NCBI RefSeq assembly: GCF_005048225.1
Contig: NZ_SUNI01000002.1
Coordinates: 62,001 to 126,000 of the forward strand
Length of the DNA stretch: 64,000 bases
Reading direction: 5' to 3'
DNA from: Paracoccus gahaiensis
Lineage (GTDB): Bacteria; Pseudomonadota; Alphaproteobacteria; Rhodobacterales; Rhodobacteraceae
The position numbers and the translations under genes are program-made. Shown here one piece after another: positions 37,973 to 47,551 of this stretch (position 1 is its first letter; every line of letters begins with the position of its first letter). The notes under the pieces are model-generated. The model saw only the letters and a list, made by a program, of their open reading frames with translations, searched no databases and was not told where the DNA came from.

Positions 37973-39469
37973 ATGGCCACGCAGAAGATGCTCACATTCG
38001 TCTCGACCCCGCGCGAGATGCCGGAAAAACGGGCCGCTGCCGAACGCAGCGAGGATTTCCACGAGATCTATCGCGAGTTCGCCGCCGCCAAGGCGGCCGA
38101 GCAGTCGGGGCGCTGCAGCCAGTGCGGCGTGCCGTACTGCCAAAGCCATTGCCCGCTGCACAACAACATCCCAGACTGGCTGCGCCTGACCGCCGAGGGG
38201 CGCCTGCAGGAGGCCTATCAGGTCAGCCAGGCCACCAATACCTTCCCCGAGATCTGCGGCCGCATCTGCCCGCAGGACCGGCTGTGCGAGGGCAATTGCG
38301 TGATCGAGCAGTCCGGCCACGGCACCGTGACCATCGGCGCGGTCGAGAAATACATCACCGATACCGCCTGGGACAACGGCTGGGTCCAGCCCTTCGCGCC
38401 TGCGCAGGAGCGCGCCGAATCGGTGGGCATCATCGGGGCGGGCCCCGGCGGGCTGGCGGCGGCGGACATGCTGCGCAAGCAGGGCTTCCAGGTCACCGTC
38501 TATGACCGCTACGACCGCGCGGGCGGGCTGATGACCTATGGCATTCCCGGCTTCAAGCTGGAGAAGGACATCGTCCTGCGCCGCAACAAGTGGCTGGCCG
38601 ACAGCGGCGTGGAGTTCGTGCTGAACTGCAATGTGGGCGAGGATATCAGCTTCGACGCGATCCGCGGCAAGCATGACGCGGTGCTGATCGCCACGGGCGT
38701 CTACAAGACCCGCGATCTGGATCTGGACAATGCCGATCATGGCGGGATCGTGCGCGCCATCGACTATCTGACCGCCAGCAACAAGGTCGATTTCGGCGAC
38801 GAGGTCCCCGATTACGAGGATGGCGAGCTGAACGCCAAGGGCAAGCGCGTCATCGTCATCGGCGGCGGCGACACGGCCATGGACTGCGTGCGCACCGCCA
38901 TCCGGCAGGGCGCGCAATCGGTCAAGTGCCTCTATCGCCGCGACCGCGCCAACATGCCGGGCAGCCAGCGCGAGGTCCAGAATGCCGAGGAAGAAGGCGT
39001 TGAATTCGTGTGGCTTTCCGGCCCCGGCAGTTTTGTCGGCCATGTGACGGGCGATTTCGCGGCCGCGCAGGAGGCCGATGTGGACGGACCGGTGCGCACG
39101 GTCCGCCAGATCGCCTCGGTCAGCATCCAGAAGATGCGTCTGGGCCAGCCCGACGTGACCGGCCGCCAGAGCCCCGAACTGATCGAGGGCGCCGATTATG
39201 ACGAGCCCGCCGATCTGGTCATCAAGGCCCTGGGCTTCGAGCCCGAGGACCTGCCCAAGCTGTGGGGCGTGGATGGGCTGGAGGTGACGCGCTGGGGCAC
39301 CATCAAGGCCAGCTTCCAGACGCACATGACCTCGATCCCCGGGGTCTATGCGGTGGGCGACATCGTGCGGGGCGCTAGCCTTGTGGTCTGGGCGATCCGC
39401 GACGGGCGCGAGGCGGCCGATTCGATCGCCACCTTCCTGACGGGCGATGCCCGGATCGCCGCCGAATGA
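37973..39469 (+). CDS. gltD: Glutamate synthase (NADPH) small subunit
   Basis: 498 residues. The small subunit feeds electrons from NAD(P)H through FAD and Fe-S clusters to GltB. N-terminal cysteines CSQCGVPYCQSHCPLHNN and CGRICPQDRLCEGNC are cluster ligands; GIIGAGPGGLAAADMLRKQG binds FAD; VIGGGDTAMDCVRTA binds NADPH; the C-terminal FAD motif is GVYAVGDIVRGASLVVWAI. AGGGAGGG precedes the start. It is first in a tight gltD - hypothetical - gltB operon. Confidence 0.97.
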   Translation: MATQKMLTFVSTPREMPEKRAAAERSEDFHEIYREFAAAKAAEQSGRCSQCGVPYCQSHCPLHNNIPDWLRLTAEGRLQEAYQVSQATNTFPEICGRICPQDRLCEGNCVIEQSGHGTVTIGAVEKYITDTAWDNGWVQPFAPAQERAESVGIIGAGPGGLAAADMLRKQGFQVTVYDRYDRAGGLMTYGIPGFKLEKDIVLRRNKWLADSGVEFVLNCNVGEDISFDAIRGKHDAVLIATGVYKTRDLDLDNADHGGIVRAIDYLTASNKVDFGDEVPDYEDGELNAKGKRVIVIGGGDTAMDCVRTAIRQGAQSVKCLYRRDRANMPGSQREVQNAEEEGVEFVWLSGPGSFVGHVTGDFAAAQEADVDGPVRTVRQIASVSIQKMRLGQPDVTGRQSPELIEGADYDEPADLVIKALGFEPEDLPKLWGVDGLEVTRWGTIKASFQTHMTSIPGVYAVGDIVRGASLVVWAIRDGREAADSIATFLTGDARIAAE

Positions 39470-40290
39470 GGGGCGCACCGATGGGCCACCGGACAGTCAC
39501 CGGACGTGCACAGGGCGTACACAGGCAACGCGCGGTGGCTGTTGCCGCCGCCCAACCGAACCGTTCGGGCTTGCAGATCGGGTCAGCCCTGCTGACGCTT
39601 CTGGTGCTGGCGGGGGCATGGGCGATCTCGGCCCCCCGCGCCGGGGCGGCGAATTTCACCCCTCCGGCGGGGTGCCAGATGACCATGACGGTGCAGAACC
39701 GCAGCTGCACGGTCAGCCAGTATTACACCTGCAGTGCCGATCCCGAGGGCTACCAGCGCAGCGCGCATTTCGGGCAGGACGGGCTGTTCCATATGTCGAC
39801 CATCGACGCCGAGACGCGCTGGATCGAAAGCCAGAGCACAAATTCGGGCCTGATCGACCGGCTGGTCGAGGGGGCCGAGGACGATGCCAGCTTTTCCGAG
39901 CTGATCGAGACGGGCCGCGACGAATTCGACTTCGAGACCGAGACGGATGACGGCCAGCGCCTGCGCCATCAGGGCTTCGACATCCTGACCGGCGAGACGG
40001 TGACCATCGACGGGCAGGATCTGGAACGCACCGAATTCCAGCTGACCACCCGCATCGCCGATGGCGAGGTGCTGATCGAACGCAGCGGCAGCCAGTATGT
40101 CAGCCGCGACTTCGGTCGCTTTTTCGGCGGGGTCGAGACCAGCAGCGACTGGACCGGCGCCCGCACGCAGACGGATGACAGCCCCGTGCTGTTCATCTTT
40201 CCGGGGGAGGCCGGCTTCGGCTCCACCACCCCACAATTCGACTGCGATCAGCTGATGACGCAGATCCCGCAGGAAAGGGCCACCTCATGA
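39466..40290 (+). CDS. Hypothetical secreted or membrane-anchored protein between gltD and gltB
   Basis: 274 residues from the ATG overlapping the gltD stop (ATGA); a second ATG at 39481 is possible. One hydrophobic segment (SALLTLLVLAGAWAISAPRAGAA) resembles a signal peptide or anchor after a basic leader, so the body is probably periplasmic. The mature part has three or four cysteines (CQMTMTVQNRSCTV, YYTCSAD, QFDCDQ) that could form disulfides, and is acidic. No catalytic motif is recognised. It ends in an ATGA overlap with gltB. A link to glutamate synthase is suggested only by coupling. Confidence 0.85.
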   Translation: MRGAPMGHRTVTGRAQGVHRQRAVAVAAAQPNRSGLQIGSALLTLLVLAGAWAISAPRAGAANFTPPAGCQMTMTVQNRSCTVSQYYTCSADPEGYQRSAHFGQDGLFHMSTIDAETRWIESQSTNSGLIDRLVEGAEDDASFSELIETGRDEFDFETETDDGQRLRHQGFDILTGETVTIDGQDLERTEFQLTTRIADGEVLIERSGSQYVSRDFGRFFGGVETSSDWTGARTQTDDSPVLFIFPGEAGFGSTTPQFDCDQLMTQIPQERATS

Positions 40291-43200
40291 CCATGGATTG
40301 GAAAGCCTCGGAAGAAACCCGCCGCGAGTGGATGGACAAGAACAGCCTGTACCGGACCGAGGACGAGCATTCGTCCTGCGGCGTGGGCTTCGTCGTCAAT
40401 ATCGAGGGCAAGGCCAGCCGCACGGTCGTGCAGAACGGCATCGACGCGCTGAAGGCGATCTGGCATCGCGGTGCGGTGGATGCGGACGGCAAGACCGGCG
40501 ACGGCGCGGGCATCCATGTGCAGATCCCGGTGCGGTTCTTCTATGACCAGGTGCGCCGCACCGGCCACGAACCCGACCAGAACAAGTTGATCGCGGTGGG
40601 GCAGGTCTTCCTGCCGCGCACGAACTTTGCCGCCCAGGAAGCCTGCCGGACCATCGTGGAATCCGAGGTCCTGCGGATGGGCCATTACATCTATGGCTGG
40701 CGCCATGTGCCGGTGAACACCGCCGTGCTGGGCGACAAGGCCAATGCCACCCGCCCCGAGATCGAGCAGATCCTGATCCGCTGCGAGAAGGACATCGACC
40801 AGGTCCGATTCGAGCGCGAGCTGTACATCATCCGCCGCCGGATCGAGAAGGCCGCCATCGCGGCCCAGGTGCGCGATCTGTATTTCTGCTCGCTGTCCTG
40901 CCGGTCGATCATCTACAAGGGCATGATGCTGGCCGAGCAGGTCGCGGAATTCTATCCCGACCTCAAGGACGAGCGGTTTGAATCGGCCTTCGCGATCTAT
41001 CACCAGCGCTATTCGACCAACACCTTCCCGCAATGGTGGCTGGCCCAGCCCTTCCGGATGCTGGCCCATAACGGCGAGATCAACACGCTGAAGGGCAACC
41101 TGAACTGGTTGCGCAGCCACGAGATCCGCATGGCCTCCAGCGCCTTCGGCGAGGCGGCCGAGGACATCAAGCCGATCGTGCCCGCCGGATCGTCGGATTC
41201 GGCGGCTCTGGATGCGGTCTTCGAGGTGCTGGTGCGGTCGGGGCGGTCGGCGCCGATGACCAAGACGATGCTGGTCCCGGAAAGCTGGTCCAAGGCCACG
41301 ACCGACATGCCGAAGGCCTGGGCCGACATGTATGCCTATTGCAACGCGGTGATGGAGCCGTGGGACGGTCCCGCAGCCCTGGCGATGACCGACGGGCGGT
41401 GGGTCTGCGGCGGTCTGGACCGCAACGGGCTGCGGCCCATGCGCTATGTCGTGACGGGCGACAACCTGCTGATCGCGGGCTCCGAGGTGGGCATGGTGCC
41501 GGTGGACGAGACCCTCGTGCGCGAGAAGGGCGCCTTGGGCCCGGGCCAGATGATCGCCGTCGACATGTGGGAGGGCAAGCTCTACCACGACACCGACCTC
41601 AAGGACCGGCTGTCGGGCAGCCAGCCCTTTGGCGAGTGGATCGAGAAGGTCACCGAGCTGAACGACATCATGCGCGACCTGCCCGAGGTCGTGCAGTTCT
41701 CGGGCGAGGGGCTGCGGCGCCGTCAGACCGCCGCCGGCCTGACCATGGAAGAGCTGGAGCATGTTCTGGCCCCCATGGCCGAGGACGGCAAGGAGGCCAT
41801 CGCGTCGATGGGCGACGACACGCCGCCGGCGGTGCTGTCCAACCAGTATCGCCCGATGAGCCATTTTTTCCGCCAGAACTTCAGCCAGGTGACGAACCCG
41901 CCCATCGATTCGCTTCGCGAGACGCGGGTGATGTCGCTGAAGACGCGGTTCGGCAACCTCAAGAACGTGCTGGACGAAAGCAGCAGCCAGACCGAGATCG
42001 TGGTGCTGGAAAGCCCCTTCCTGGCCACCGGCGAGTTTGCCGAGATGGTCAAGATGTTCGGCGAGACGGTGACGATCATCGACGCGACCTTCCCCGACGA
42101 TGCGGGCCCGGACGCCTTGGGCGAGGGGCTGGCGCGCATCCGGGCCGAGGCCGAGGATGCCGTGCGATCGGGTGCGGGCCATCTGGTCCTGACCGACGAG
42201 GCGCAGGGGCCGAACCGCGTCGCCATGCCGATGATCCTGGCGACCAGCGCGGTGCATTCCTGGCTGACCCGCAAGGGGCTGCGGACCTTCTGTTCTGTCA
42301 ACGTGCGGGCCGCCGAATGCATCGACCCGCATTACTTCGCGGTGCTGATCGGCTGCGGGGCCACGACCGTGAACCCCTATCTGGCGCAGGACAGCATCAA
42401 CGACCGGATCGAGCGCGGGCTGCTGACGGGCAGCCTGGTGGACTGCATGCGCCGCTATCGCGCCTCGATCGATGCGGGTCTGCTGAAGATCATGGCGAAG
42501 ATGGGGATCTCGGTCCTGTCCTCCTATCGCGGCGGGCTGAACTTCGAGGCGGTAGGGCTGTCCCGCGCCATGGTCGCGGAATATTTCCCCGGCATGCAGT
42601 CGCGCATCTCGGGCATCGGCCTGCACGGCTTGCAGGGCAAGCTGGAGGGGCTGCATCAGGTGGCCTTCCACACCGACAACGTGGACATGCTGCCGGTCGG
42701 CGGCTTCTACAAGCTGCGGCGCTCGGGCGAGAAGCATGCCTGGGAAGCCAACACGATGAAGCTGCTGCAGGTGGCCTGCGAGAAGGCCAGCTATGACATC
42801 TGGAAGCAGTTCAGCGCCACGATGCGGGCCAATCCGCCGATCCACATCCGCGATCTGCTGGACATCAAGCCCTTCGGCAAGCCGGTGCCGATCGAGGAGG
42901 TCGAGAGCATCACCTCGATCCGGAAGCGCTTCGTCACGCCGGGGATGAGCCTGGGTGCGCTGTCGCCCGAGGCGCATATGACGCTGAACATCGCCATGAA
43001 CCGGATCGGCGCCAAGTCCGATTCGGGCGAGGGCGGCGAGGATCCGGCGCACAGCCATCCGCTGCCCAATGGCGACAACCCCTGTGCCAAGATCAAGCAG
43101 GTGGCGTCGGGCCGTTTCGGCGTCACCGCCGAATACCTCAACGCCTGCGAGGAGCTGGAGATCAAGGTCGCGCAGGGCGCCAAGCCCGGCGAGGGCGGGC

Positions 43201-44825
43201 AGCTGCCCGGCATGAAGGTCACCAAGCTGATCGCCAAGCTGCGCCATTCGACGCCGGGCGTGATGCTGATCTCGCCTCCGCCGCATCACGACATCTATTC
43301 GATCGAGGATCTGGCGCAGCTGATCTATGACCTCAAGCAGATCAACCCGCGCGCCAAGATCACCGTGAAGCTGGTGGCCAGCAGTGGCGTGGGCACGATT
43401 GCGGCGGGCGTGGCCAAGGCCAAGGCCGACGTGATCCTGATCTCGGGGCACAATGGTGGCACGGGCGCGTCGCCCGCGACCTCGATCAAGTTCGCGGGCC
43501 TGCCGTGGGAGATGGGGCTGACCGAGGCGCATCAGGTTCTGGCCATGAACCGGCTGCGCGAGCGCGTCACCCTGCGCACCGACGGGGGCCTTCGCACGGG
43601 TCGCGACATCGTCATGGCGGCGATGATGGGGGCCGAGGAATACGGCATCGGCACCGCCGCCCTGATCGCGATGGGCTGCATCATGGTGCGCCAGTGCCAG
43701 TCGAACACCTGCCCGGTGGGCGTCTGCACCCAGGACGAGAAGCTGCGCGCCATGTTCACCGGATCGGCGGACAAGGTGGTGAACCTGATCACCTTCTATG
43801 CCCAGGAGGTGCGCGAGATCCTGGCCTCGATCGGGGCGCGGTCCCTGGACGAGGTGATCGGGCGGGCCGACCTGCTGACGCAGGTCAGCCGGGGCGCGGC
43901 GAACCTGGACGATCTGGACCTGAACCCGCTCTTGATCACCGTCGATGGCGCGGACAAGATCGTCTATGACCGCACCAAGCCGCGCAATGCGGTCCTCGAG
44001 ACGCTGGACAGCGAGATCGTCAAGGATGCCGCCCGCTTCTTCGAGGATGGCGAAAAGATGCAGCTGTCCTATGCGGTCAGGAACACCCACCGCACCATCG
44101 GCACCCGCACCTCGTCGCTGATCGTGTCCAAGTTCGGGATGCGCAACGACCTGCAGCCCGACCACCTGACGGTGCGCCTGACCGGCAGCGCGGGCCAGTC
44201 GCTTGGGGCCTTCGCGGCGCCGGGGCTGAAGATCGAGGTCTCGGGCGACGCCAACGACTATGTGGGCAAGGGCCTGTCGGGCGGCACCATCACGGTGCGC
44301 CCGCCGATGTCCAGCCCGCTGGTCGCGGCCGAGAACACGATCATCGGCAACACGGTCCTCTATGGCGCGACGAACGGCTATCTGTTCGCGGCGGGCCGGG
44401 CCGGCGAGCGATTCGCGGTGCGCAACTCGGGCGCTTCGGTGGTGATCGAGGGCTGCGGGTCGAACGGCTGCGAATACATGACCGGCGGCGTGGCGGTGAT
44501 CCTGGGCCGGATCGGCGCGAACTTCGGCGCGGGCATGACCGGGGGGATGGCCTATCTGTATGATCCCGAGGGGCTGGCGCGCGACTATATCAACGCCGAG
44601 ACGCTTGTCTTGTGCCCGGTGACGCAGGCGCATTGGGAGGATCAGCTGAAGACGCTGATCGCCCGGCACATGAAGGAGACCGGATCGCGCCGCGCCGACG
44701 AGATCCTGTCGAACTGGGACCGCGAGAAGGGCAATTTCCTGCAGGTCTGCCCCAAGGAGATGCTGGTGCATCTGCCCCATCCGATCGCCGCGGTCGAGGA
44801 GCCGAGCGCGGTGCCTGCCGAATAG
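40287..44825 (+). CDS. gltB: Glutamate synthase (NADPH) large subunit
   Basis: 1512 residues, normal for GltB. Makes two glutamates from glutamine and 2-oxoglutarate. The N-terminal amidotransferase nucleophile is Cys31 in EHSSCGVGFVVN after a 30-residue propeptide that is removed in the family. A central domain, an FMN-binding synthase barrel (SGHNGGTGASP, FAGLPWEMGLTEAHQ) with the 3Fe-4S cysteines in CIMVRQCQSNTCPVGVCTQ, and a C-terminal glycine-rich beta-helix (GGTITVRPP, GCGSNGCEYMTGG) follow. Start overlaps the preceding stop by four bases, so all three genes are coupled. Confidence 0.98.
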   Translation: MTMDWKASEETRREWMDKNSLYRTEDEHSSCGVGFVVNIEGKASRTVVQNGIDALKAIWHRGAVDADGKTGDGAGIHVQIPVRFFYDQVRRTGHEPDQNKLIAVGQVFLPRTNFAAQEACRTIVESEVLRMGHYIYGWRHVPVNTAVLGDKANATRPEIEQILIRCEKDIDQVRFERELYIIRRRIEKAAIAAQVRDLYFCSLSCRSIIYKGMMLAEQVAEFYPDLKDERFESAFAIYHQRYSTNTFPQWWLAQPFRMLAHNGEINTLKGNLNWLRSHEIRMASSAFGEAAEDIKPIVPAGSSDSAALDAVFEVLVRSGRSAPMTKTMLVPESWSKATTDMPKAWADMYAYCNAVMEPWDGPAALAMTDGRWVCGGLDRNGLRPMRYVVTGDNLLIAGSEVGMVPVDETLVREKGALGPGQMIAVDMWEGKLYHDTDLKDRLSGSQPFGEWIEKVTELNDIMRDLPEVVQFSGEGLRRRQTAAGLTMEELEHVLAPMAEDGKEAIASMGDDTPPAVLSNQYRPMSHFFRQNFSQVTNPPIDSLRETRVMSLKTRFGNLKNVLDESSSQTEIVVLESPFLATGEFAEMVKMFGETVTIIDATFPDDAGPDALGEGLARIRAEAEDAVRSGAGHLVLTDEAQGPNRVAMPMILATSAVHSWLTRKGLRTFCSVNVRAAECIDPHYFAVLIGCGATTVNPYLAQDSINDRIERGLLTGSLVDCMRRYRASIDAGLLKIMAKMGISVLSSYRGGLNFEAVGLSRAMVAEYFPGMQSRISGIGLHGLQGKLEGLHQVAFHTDNVDMLPVGGFYKLRRSGEKHAWEANTMKLLQVACEKASYDIWKQFSATMRANPPIHIRDLLDIKPFGKPVPIEEVESITSIRKRFVTPGMSLGALSPEAHMTLNIAMNRIGAKSDSGEGGEDPAHSHPLPNGDNPCAKIKQVASGRFGVTAEYLNACEELEIKVAQGAKPGEGGQLPGMKVTKLIAKLRHSTPGVMLISPPPHHDIYSIEDLAQLIYDLKQINPRAKITVKLVASSGVGTIAAGVAKAKADVILISGHNGGTGASPATSIKFAGLPWEMGLTEAHQVLAMNRLRERVTLRTDGGLRTGRDIVMAAMMGAEEYGIGTAALIAMGCIMVRQCQSNTCPVGVCTQDEKLRAMFTGSADKVVNLITFYAQEVREILASIGARSLDEVIGRADLLTQVSRGAANLDDLDLNPLLITVDGADKIVYDRTKPRNAVLETLDSEIVKDAARFFEDGEKMQLSYAVRNTHRTIGTRTSSLIVSKFGMRNDLQPDHLTVRLTGSAGQSLGAFAAPGLKIEVSGDANDYVGKGLSGGTITVRPPMSSPLVAAENTIIGNTVLYGATNGYLFAAGRAGERFAVRNSGASVVIEGCGSNGCEYMTGGVAVILGRIGANFGAGMTGGMAYLYDPEGLARDYINAETLVLCPVTQAHWEDQLKTLIARHMKETGSRRADEILSNWDREKGNFLQVCPKEMLVHLPHPIAAVEEPSAVPAE

Positions 44826-44853
44826 GGCCTTGGCCTTGAGCGAACTGATCCTG

Positions 44854-44878
44854 ACGCGGCCCCCTTGCGGGGCCGTGT
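44854..44878 (+). terminator. Hairpin after gltB
   Basis: 10-bp stem ACGCGGCCCC/GGGGCCGTGT with one G-T pair and loop CTTGC, 28 bases past the gltB stop. It has no T run. Confidence 0.55.
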
Positions 44879-44924
44879 CGCATTCCGGGCGGCGGCGGTC
44901 GCGCTTGACGCAGCCGCGCGGGGC

Positions 44925-45671
44925 ATGAGACATGCGGCCATGGCCCTGAAGCTTCCGTTCCGCCACCGTGCCGCGCCGCTTCCCGCCGCGTCCGCCGCGC
45001 CGCCCGCCCGGCGCCGGTCCCTGAAGGGGCGGGTGCTGTTCTGGCTGCGCTTTCTGGCGCTGCGGGCCTTTCTGGTCATGGCGGGATCGGTCACGATCTA
45101 TGCCTTCGTGAACCCGCCCCTGACCTGGACCATGCTGGGGGCGTCTCGTGCGGATGATCTGGTGGCGCGGGACTGGGTGGCGCTGGACGACATCGCGCCG
45201 GTCATGCGCCGGTCGGTGGTGGCCGCCGAGGACGCGAATTTCTGCCTGCACTGGGGCTTCGACATGACCGAGATCCGCAAGGTCGTGGCCTCGGGCTCGT
45301 CGCGCGGGGCCTCGACCCTGACGCAGCAGACGGCCAAGAACGCCTATCTGTGGCAGACCCGCAGCTGGGCCCGCAAGGCGGTCGAGACGGCGCTGACGCC
45401 GATGATCGAGGCGCTGTGGTCCAAGCGGCGGATCCTGGAGGTCTATCTGAACCTGGCCGAGTTCGGGCCGGGCATCTTCGGCGTGGATGCGGCGGCGCGG
45501 GTGCATTTCGACACCACGCCCGACCAGCTGACCCCGGTGCAGGCGGCGCGGCTGGCCGCCGTGCTGCCCGCGCCCCGGACGCGGCGGCTGGAGGCCTCGG
45601 CCCGGTCGCGGGGAATCGCCGACGGGGCGGCGACGATCGCCCACGACGGGCGCGCGGCCTGCTTCGAATGA
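44925..45671 (+). CDS. mtgA: Monofunctional biosynthetic peptidoglycan transglycosylase
   Basis: 248 residues. One N-terminal transmembrane anchor (FLALRAFLVMAGSVTIYAFV) and a family 51 glycosyltransferase domain facing the periplasm, with the motifs EDANFCLHWGFD (catalytic Glu), GASTLTQQTAKN, KRRILEVYLNLAEFG and GVDAAARVHF. Polymerises lipid II into glycan strands and has no transpeptidase part. The start at 44925 follows GCGGGG; 44940 is a close alternative, and the longer frame from 44865 would run through the gltB terminator. Confidence 0.93.
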   Translation: MRHAAMALKLPFRHRAAPLPAASAAPPARRRSLKGRVLFWLRFLALRAFLVMAGSVTIYAFVNPPLTWTMLGASRADDLVARDWVALDDIAPVMRRSVVAAEDANFCLHWGFDMTEIRKVVASGSSRGASTLTQQTAKNAYLWQTRSWARKAVETALTPMIEALWSKRRILEVYLNLAEFGPGIFGVDAAARVHFDTTPDQLTPVQAARLAAVLPAPRTRRLEASARSRGIADGAATIAHDGRAACFE

Positions 45672-45750
45672 CGCGGCGCGGTTGAAAGCCGGGGGAGCGG
45701 GGCGTATCAAGGCGCCATCGCACCCCCTCCAGTCAGGTTCTCACCCCTCC

Positions 45751-46437
45751 ATGACCACCAATGCCCAGACCACGCGCCTCTATCACACCGCCCTGTCGCC
45801 CTATTGCCGCAAGGTGCGGCTGGTGCTGGCCGAGAAGAAGATCGAGGTCGAGCTGGTCGAGGAGCGCTATTGGGAGGGTCCGCCCGACCTGAAGCGCCGC
45901 AACCCGGCCGGCAAGCTGCCGGTGCTGCGGTTCCGGGGCAACCTGCTGGCCGAGAGCCAGGCGATCGTCGAATATCTGGACGAGGCGGTGCCCGCGCCGT
46001 CGCTGATGCCGCAGCAGCCGCTGGAGCGGCACGAGGTGCGGCGGCTGTGTGCCTGGTTCGACGACAAGTTCCATGCCGAGGTGACGCGGCCGATCCTGAA
46101 CGAGCGCGTGTGGAAGAAGATCACCCGCACCGGCTATCCCGACAGCCGGGTGGTCAAGGACGGGCTGCGCGCCATCAAGGAGCATATGGATTACCTGGCA
46201 AGCTTGCTGGAGACGCGGCGCTGGCTGGCGGGCAACACGCTGAGCCTGGCTGATTTCACGGCGGCGGCGCATTTCTCGTGCCTGGATTACATCTCGGACG
46301 TGGATTGGGACCGGTCCGAGGCGCTGCGCGACTGGTATGCGACGATCAAGTCGCGCCCGGCCTTCCGGTCGGTGCTGGCCGATCAGGTGCCGGGCATCCA
46401 TCCGGCGGCGCATTATGCCGAGCTGGATTTCGGCTGA
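45751..46437 (+). CDS. Glutathione S-transferase family protein
   Basis: 228 residues. N-terminal thioredoxin-fold domain with [15 protein letters not shown] and the substrate-site [12 protein letters not shown], then the helical C-terminal domain ([14 protein letters not shown]). Glutathione-dependent conjugation or reductase activity in the cytoplasm is the family role. SPYCRK with a conserved Cys suggests a glutaredoxin-like or omega/beta-type member. Lies immediately upstream of queG with intergenic element copy D between. Confidence 0.9.
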   Translation: MTTNAQTTRLYHTALSPYCRKVRLVLAEKKIEVELVEERYWEGPPDLKRRNPAGKLPVLRFRGNLLAESQAIVEYLDEAVPAPSLMPQQPLERHEVRRLCAWFDDKFHAEVTRPILNERVWKKITRTGYPDSRVVKDGLRAIKEHMDYLASLLETRRWLAGNTLSLADFTAAAHFSCLDYISDVDWDRSEALRDWYATIKSRPAFRSVLADQVPGIHPAAHYAELDFG

Positions 46438-46447
46438 GCCGGGGGCA

Positions 46448-46510
46448 GGGGGGGCCAGCCCCCCCTCGCCTGACGGCGATCCCCCCCGGGATATTTGGAC
46501 CAAGATGAAA
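46448..46510 (-). repeat. Intergenic element, copy D, overlapping the queG start codon
   Basis: Minus-strand core TTTCATCTTGGTCC-AAATATCCCGG, with a G7C/GC7 hairpin at 46448-46465 just past the GST stop. On the plus strand its end reads CCAAGATGAAA, and the ATG inside is the queG start. Confidence 0.78.
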
Positions 46511-47551
46511 GACGATATCGCGGCCGAGGCGGTCGCGGTGGGATTCGCGCGGATGGGGGTGACGCGGCCGGACGGCGCGCCCGAGACGGCGGCGCGGCTG
46601 GACGCCTTTCTGGCCGAGGGGCATCACGGGCAGATGGCCTGGATGGCCGAGCGGGTGGCCTGGCGGGGCAATGCCGCCGCGCTCTGGCCCGAGGCGCGGT
46701 CGGTGATCATGCTGGCCGAGCTGTACACGCCCGAGGGCGATCCGCTGGCGGTGCTGGAACAGCGCGACCGGGCGGCGGTCAGCGTCTATGCGCAGGGGCG
46801 CGATTATCATGATCTGGTCAAGAAGCGGCTGAAGCGGCTGGGCCGCTGGATGCTGGAGGCGGCGCCCGAGCCGGGGCATCAGATCAAGGTCTTCGTCGAT
46901 ACCGCGCCGGTCATGGAAAAGCCCCTGGCGCAGGCGGCGGGGCTGGGCTGGCAGGGCAAGCACACCAACCTTCTGTCGCGCGATCTGGGCAGCTGGTTCT
47001 TTCTGGGCGCGATCTTTTCCACCATGCCCCTGCCGGCCGATGCGCCTGAGGGCGGGCATTGCGGGTCCTGCCGGGCCTGTCTGGATGTCTGTCCGACCGG
47101 GGCCTTTCCCGCGCCCTACCGGCTGGATGCGCGGCGCTGCATTTCCTATCTGACCATCGAGCACAAGGGGCCTGTGGATCCCGATCTGCGGGCGCTGATG
47201 GGCAACCGGATCTATGGCTGCGACGACTGCCTGGCGGTCTGTCCGTGGAACAAGTTCGCCCAAGTCGGGTCCGAGATGCGCTATCGCGGGATCATCGACG
47301 CGCCGCCGCTGGCGGAGCTGGCGGGTCTGGATGATGCGGGGTTCCGGGCGCGATTCTCGGGCTCGCCGATCAAGCGGATCGGGCGGGACCGCTTCGTCAG
47401 GAACGTGCTCTATGCGATCGGGAATTCCGGCGATGCGGCGCTGGTCGAGGTGGCACGGGGGCTGTGCGGGGATGCCGATCCGGTGGTGGCCGAGGCGGCG
47501 GCCTGGGCGGTGGGGCGGCTGGAGGGGCGGCCGGACGGCTTGCAGGGCTAG
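46505..47551 (+). CDS. queG: Epoxyqueuosine reductase
   Basis: 348 residues; final step of queuosine synthesis in tRNA wobble positions, a cobalamin and Fe-S dependent reductase. The N-terminal cobalamin domain includes [11 protein letters not shown] and [20 protein letters not shown] with [10 protein letters not shown]; the two 4Fe-4S clusters are in [16 protein letters not shown] and [17 protein letters not shown]-like C-terminus. The start codon lies within repeat copy D and has no clear purine-rich site. The stop codon TAG overlaps, in a CTAG palindrome, the stop of the convergent RTX gene. Confidence 0.95.
   Translation: MKDDIAAEAVAVGFARMGVTRPDGAPETAARLDAFLAEGHHGQMAWMAERVAWRGNAAALWPEARSVIMLAELYTPEGDPLAVLEQRDRAAVSVYAQGRDYHDLVKKRLKRLGRWMLEAAPEPGHQIKVFVDTAPVMEKPLAQAAGLGWQGKHTNLLSRDLGSWFFLGAIFSTMPLPADAPEGGHCGSCRACLDVCPTGAFPAPYRLDARRCISYLTIEHKGPVDPDLRALMGNRIYGCDDCLAVCPWNKFAQVGSEMRYRGIIDAPPLAELAGLDDAGFRARFSGSPIKRIGRDRFVRNVLYAIGNSGDAALVEVARGLCGDADPVVAEAAAWAVGRLEGRPDGLQG

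Noticed and set aside
40248-45710. 1820-codon open frame antisense to gltB and mtgA
   Set aside because: It is the mirror of a strongly conserved coding sequence in GC-rich DNA; the predicted protein is His/Arg/Gly-rich low-complexity with no family resemblance and no ribosome site.
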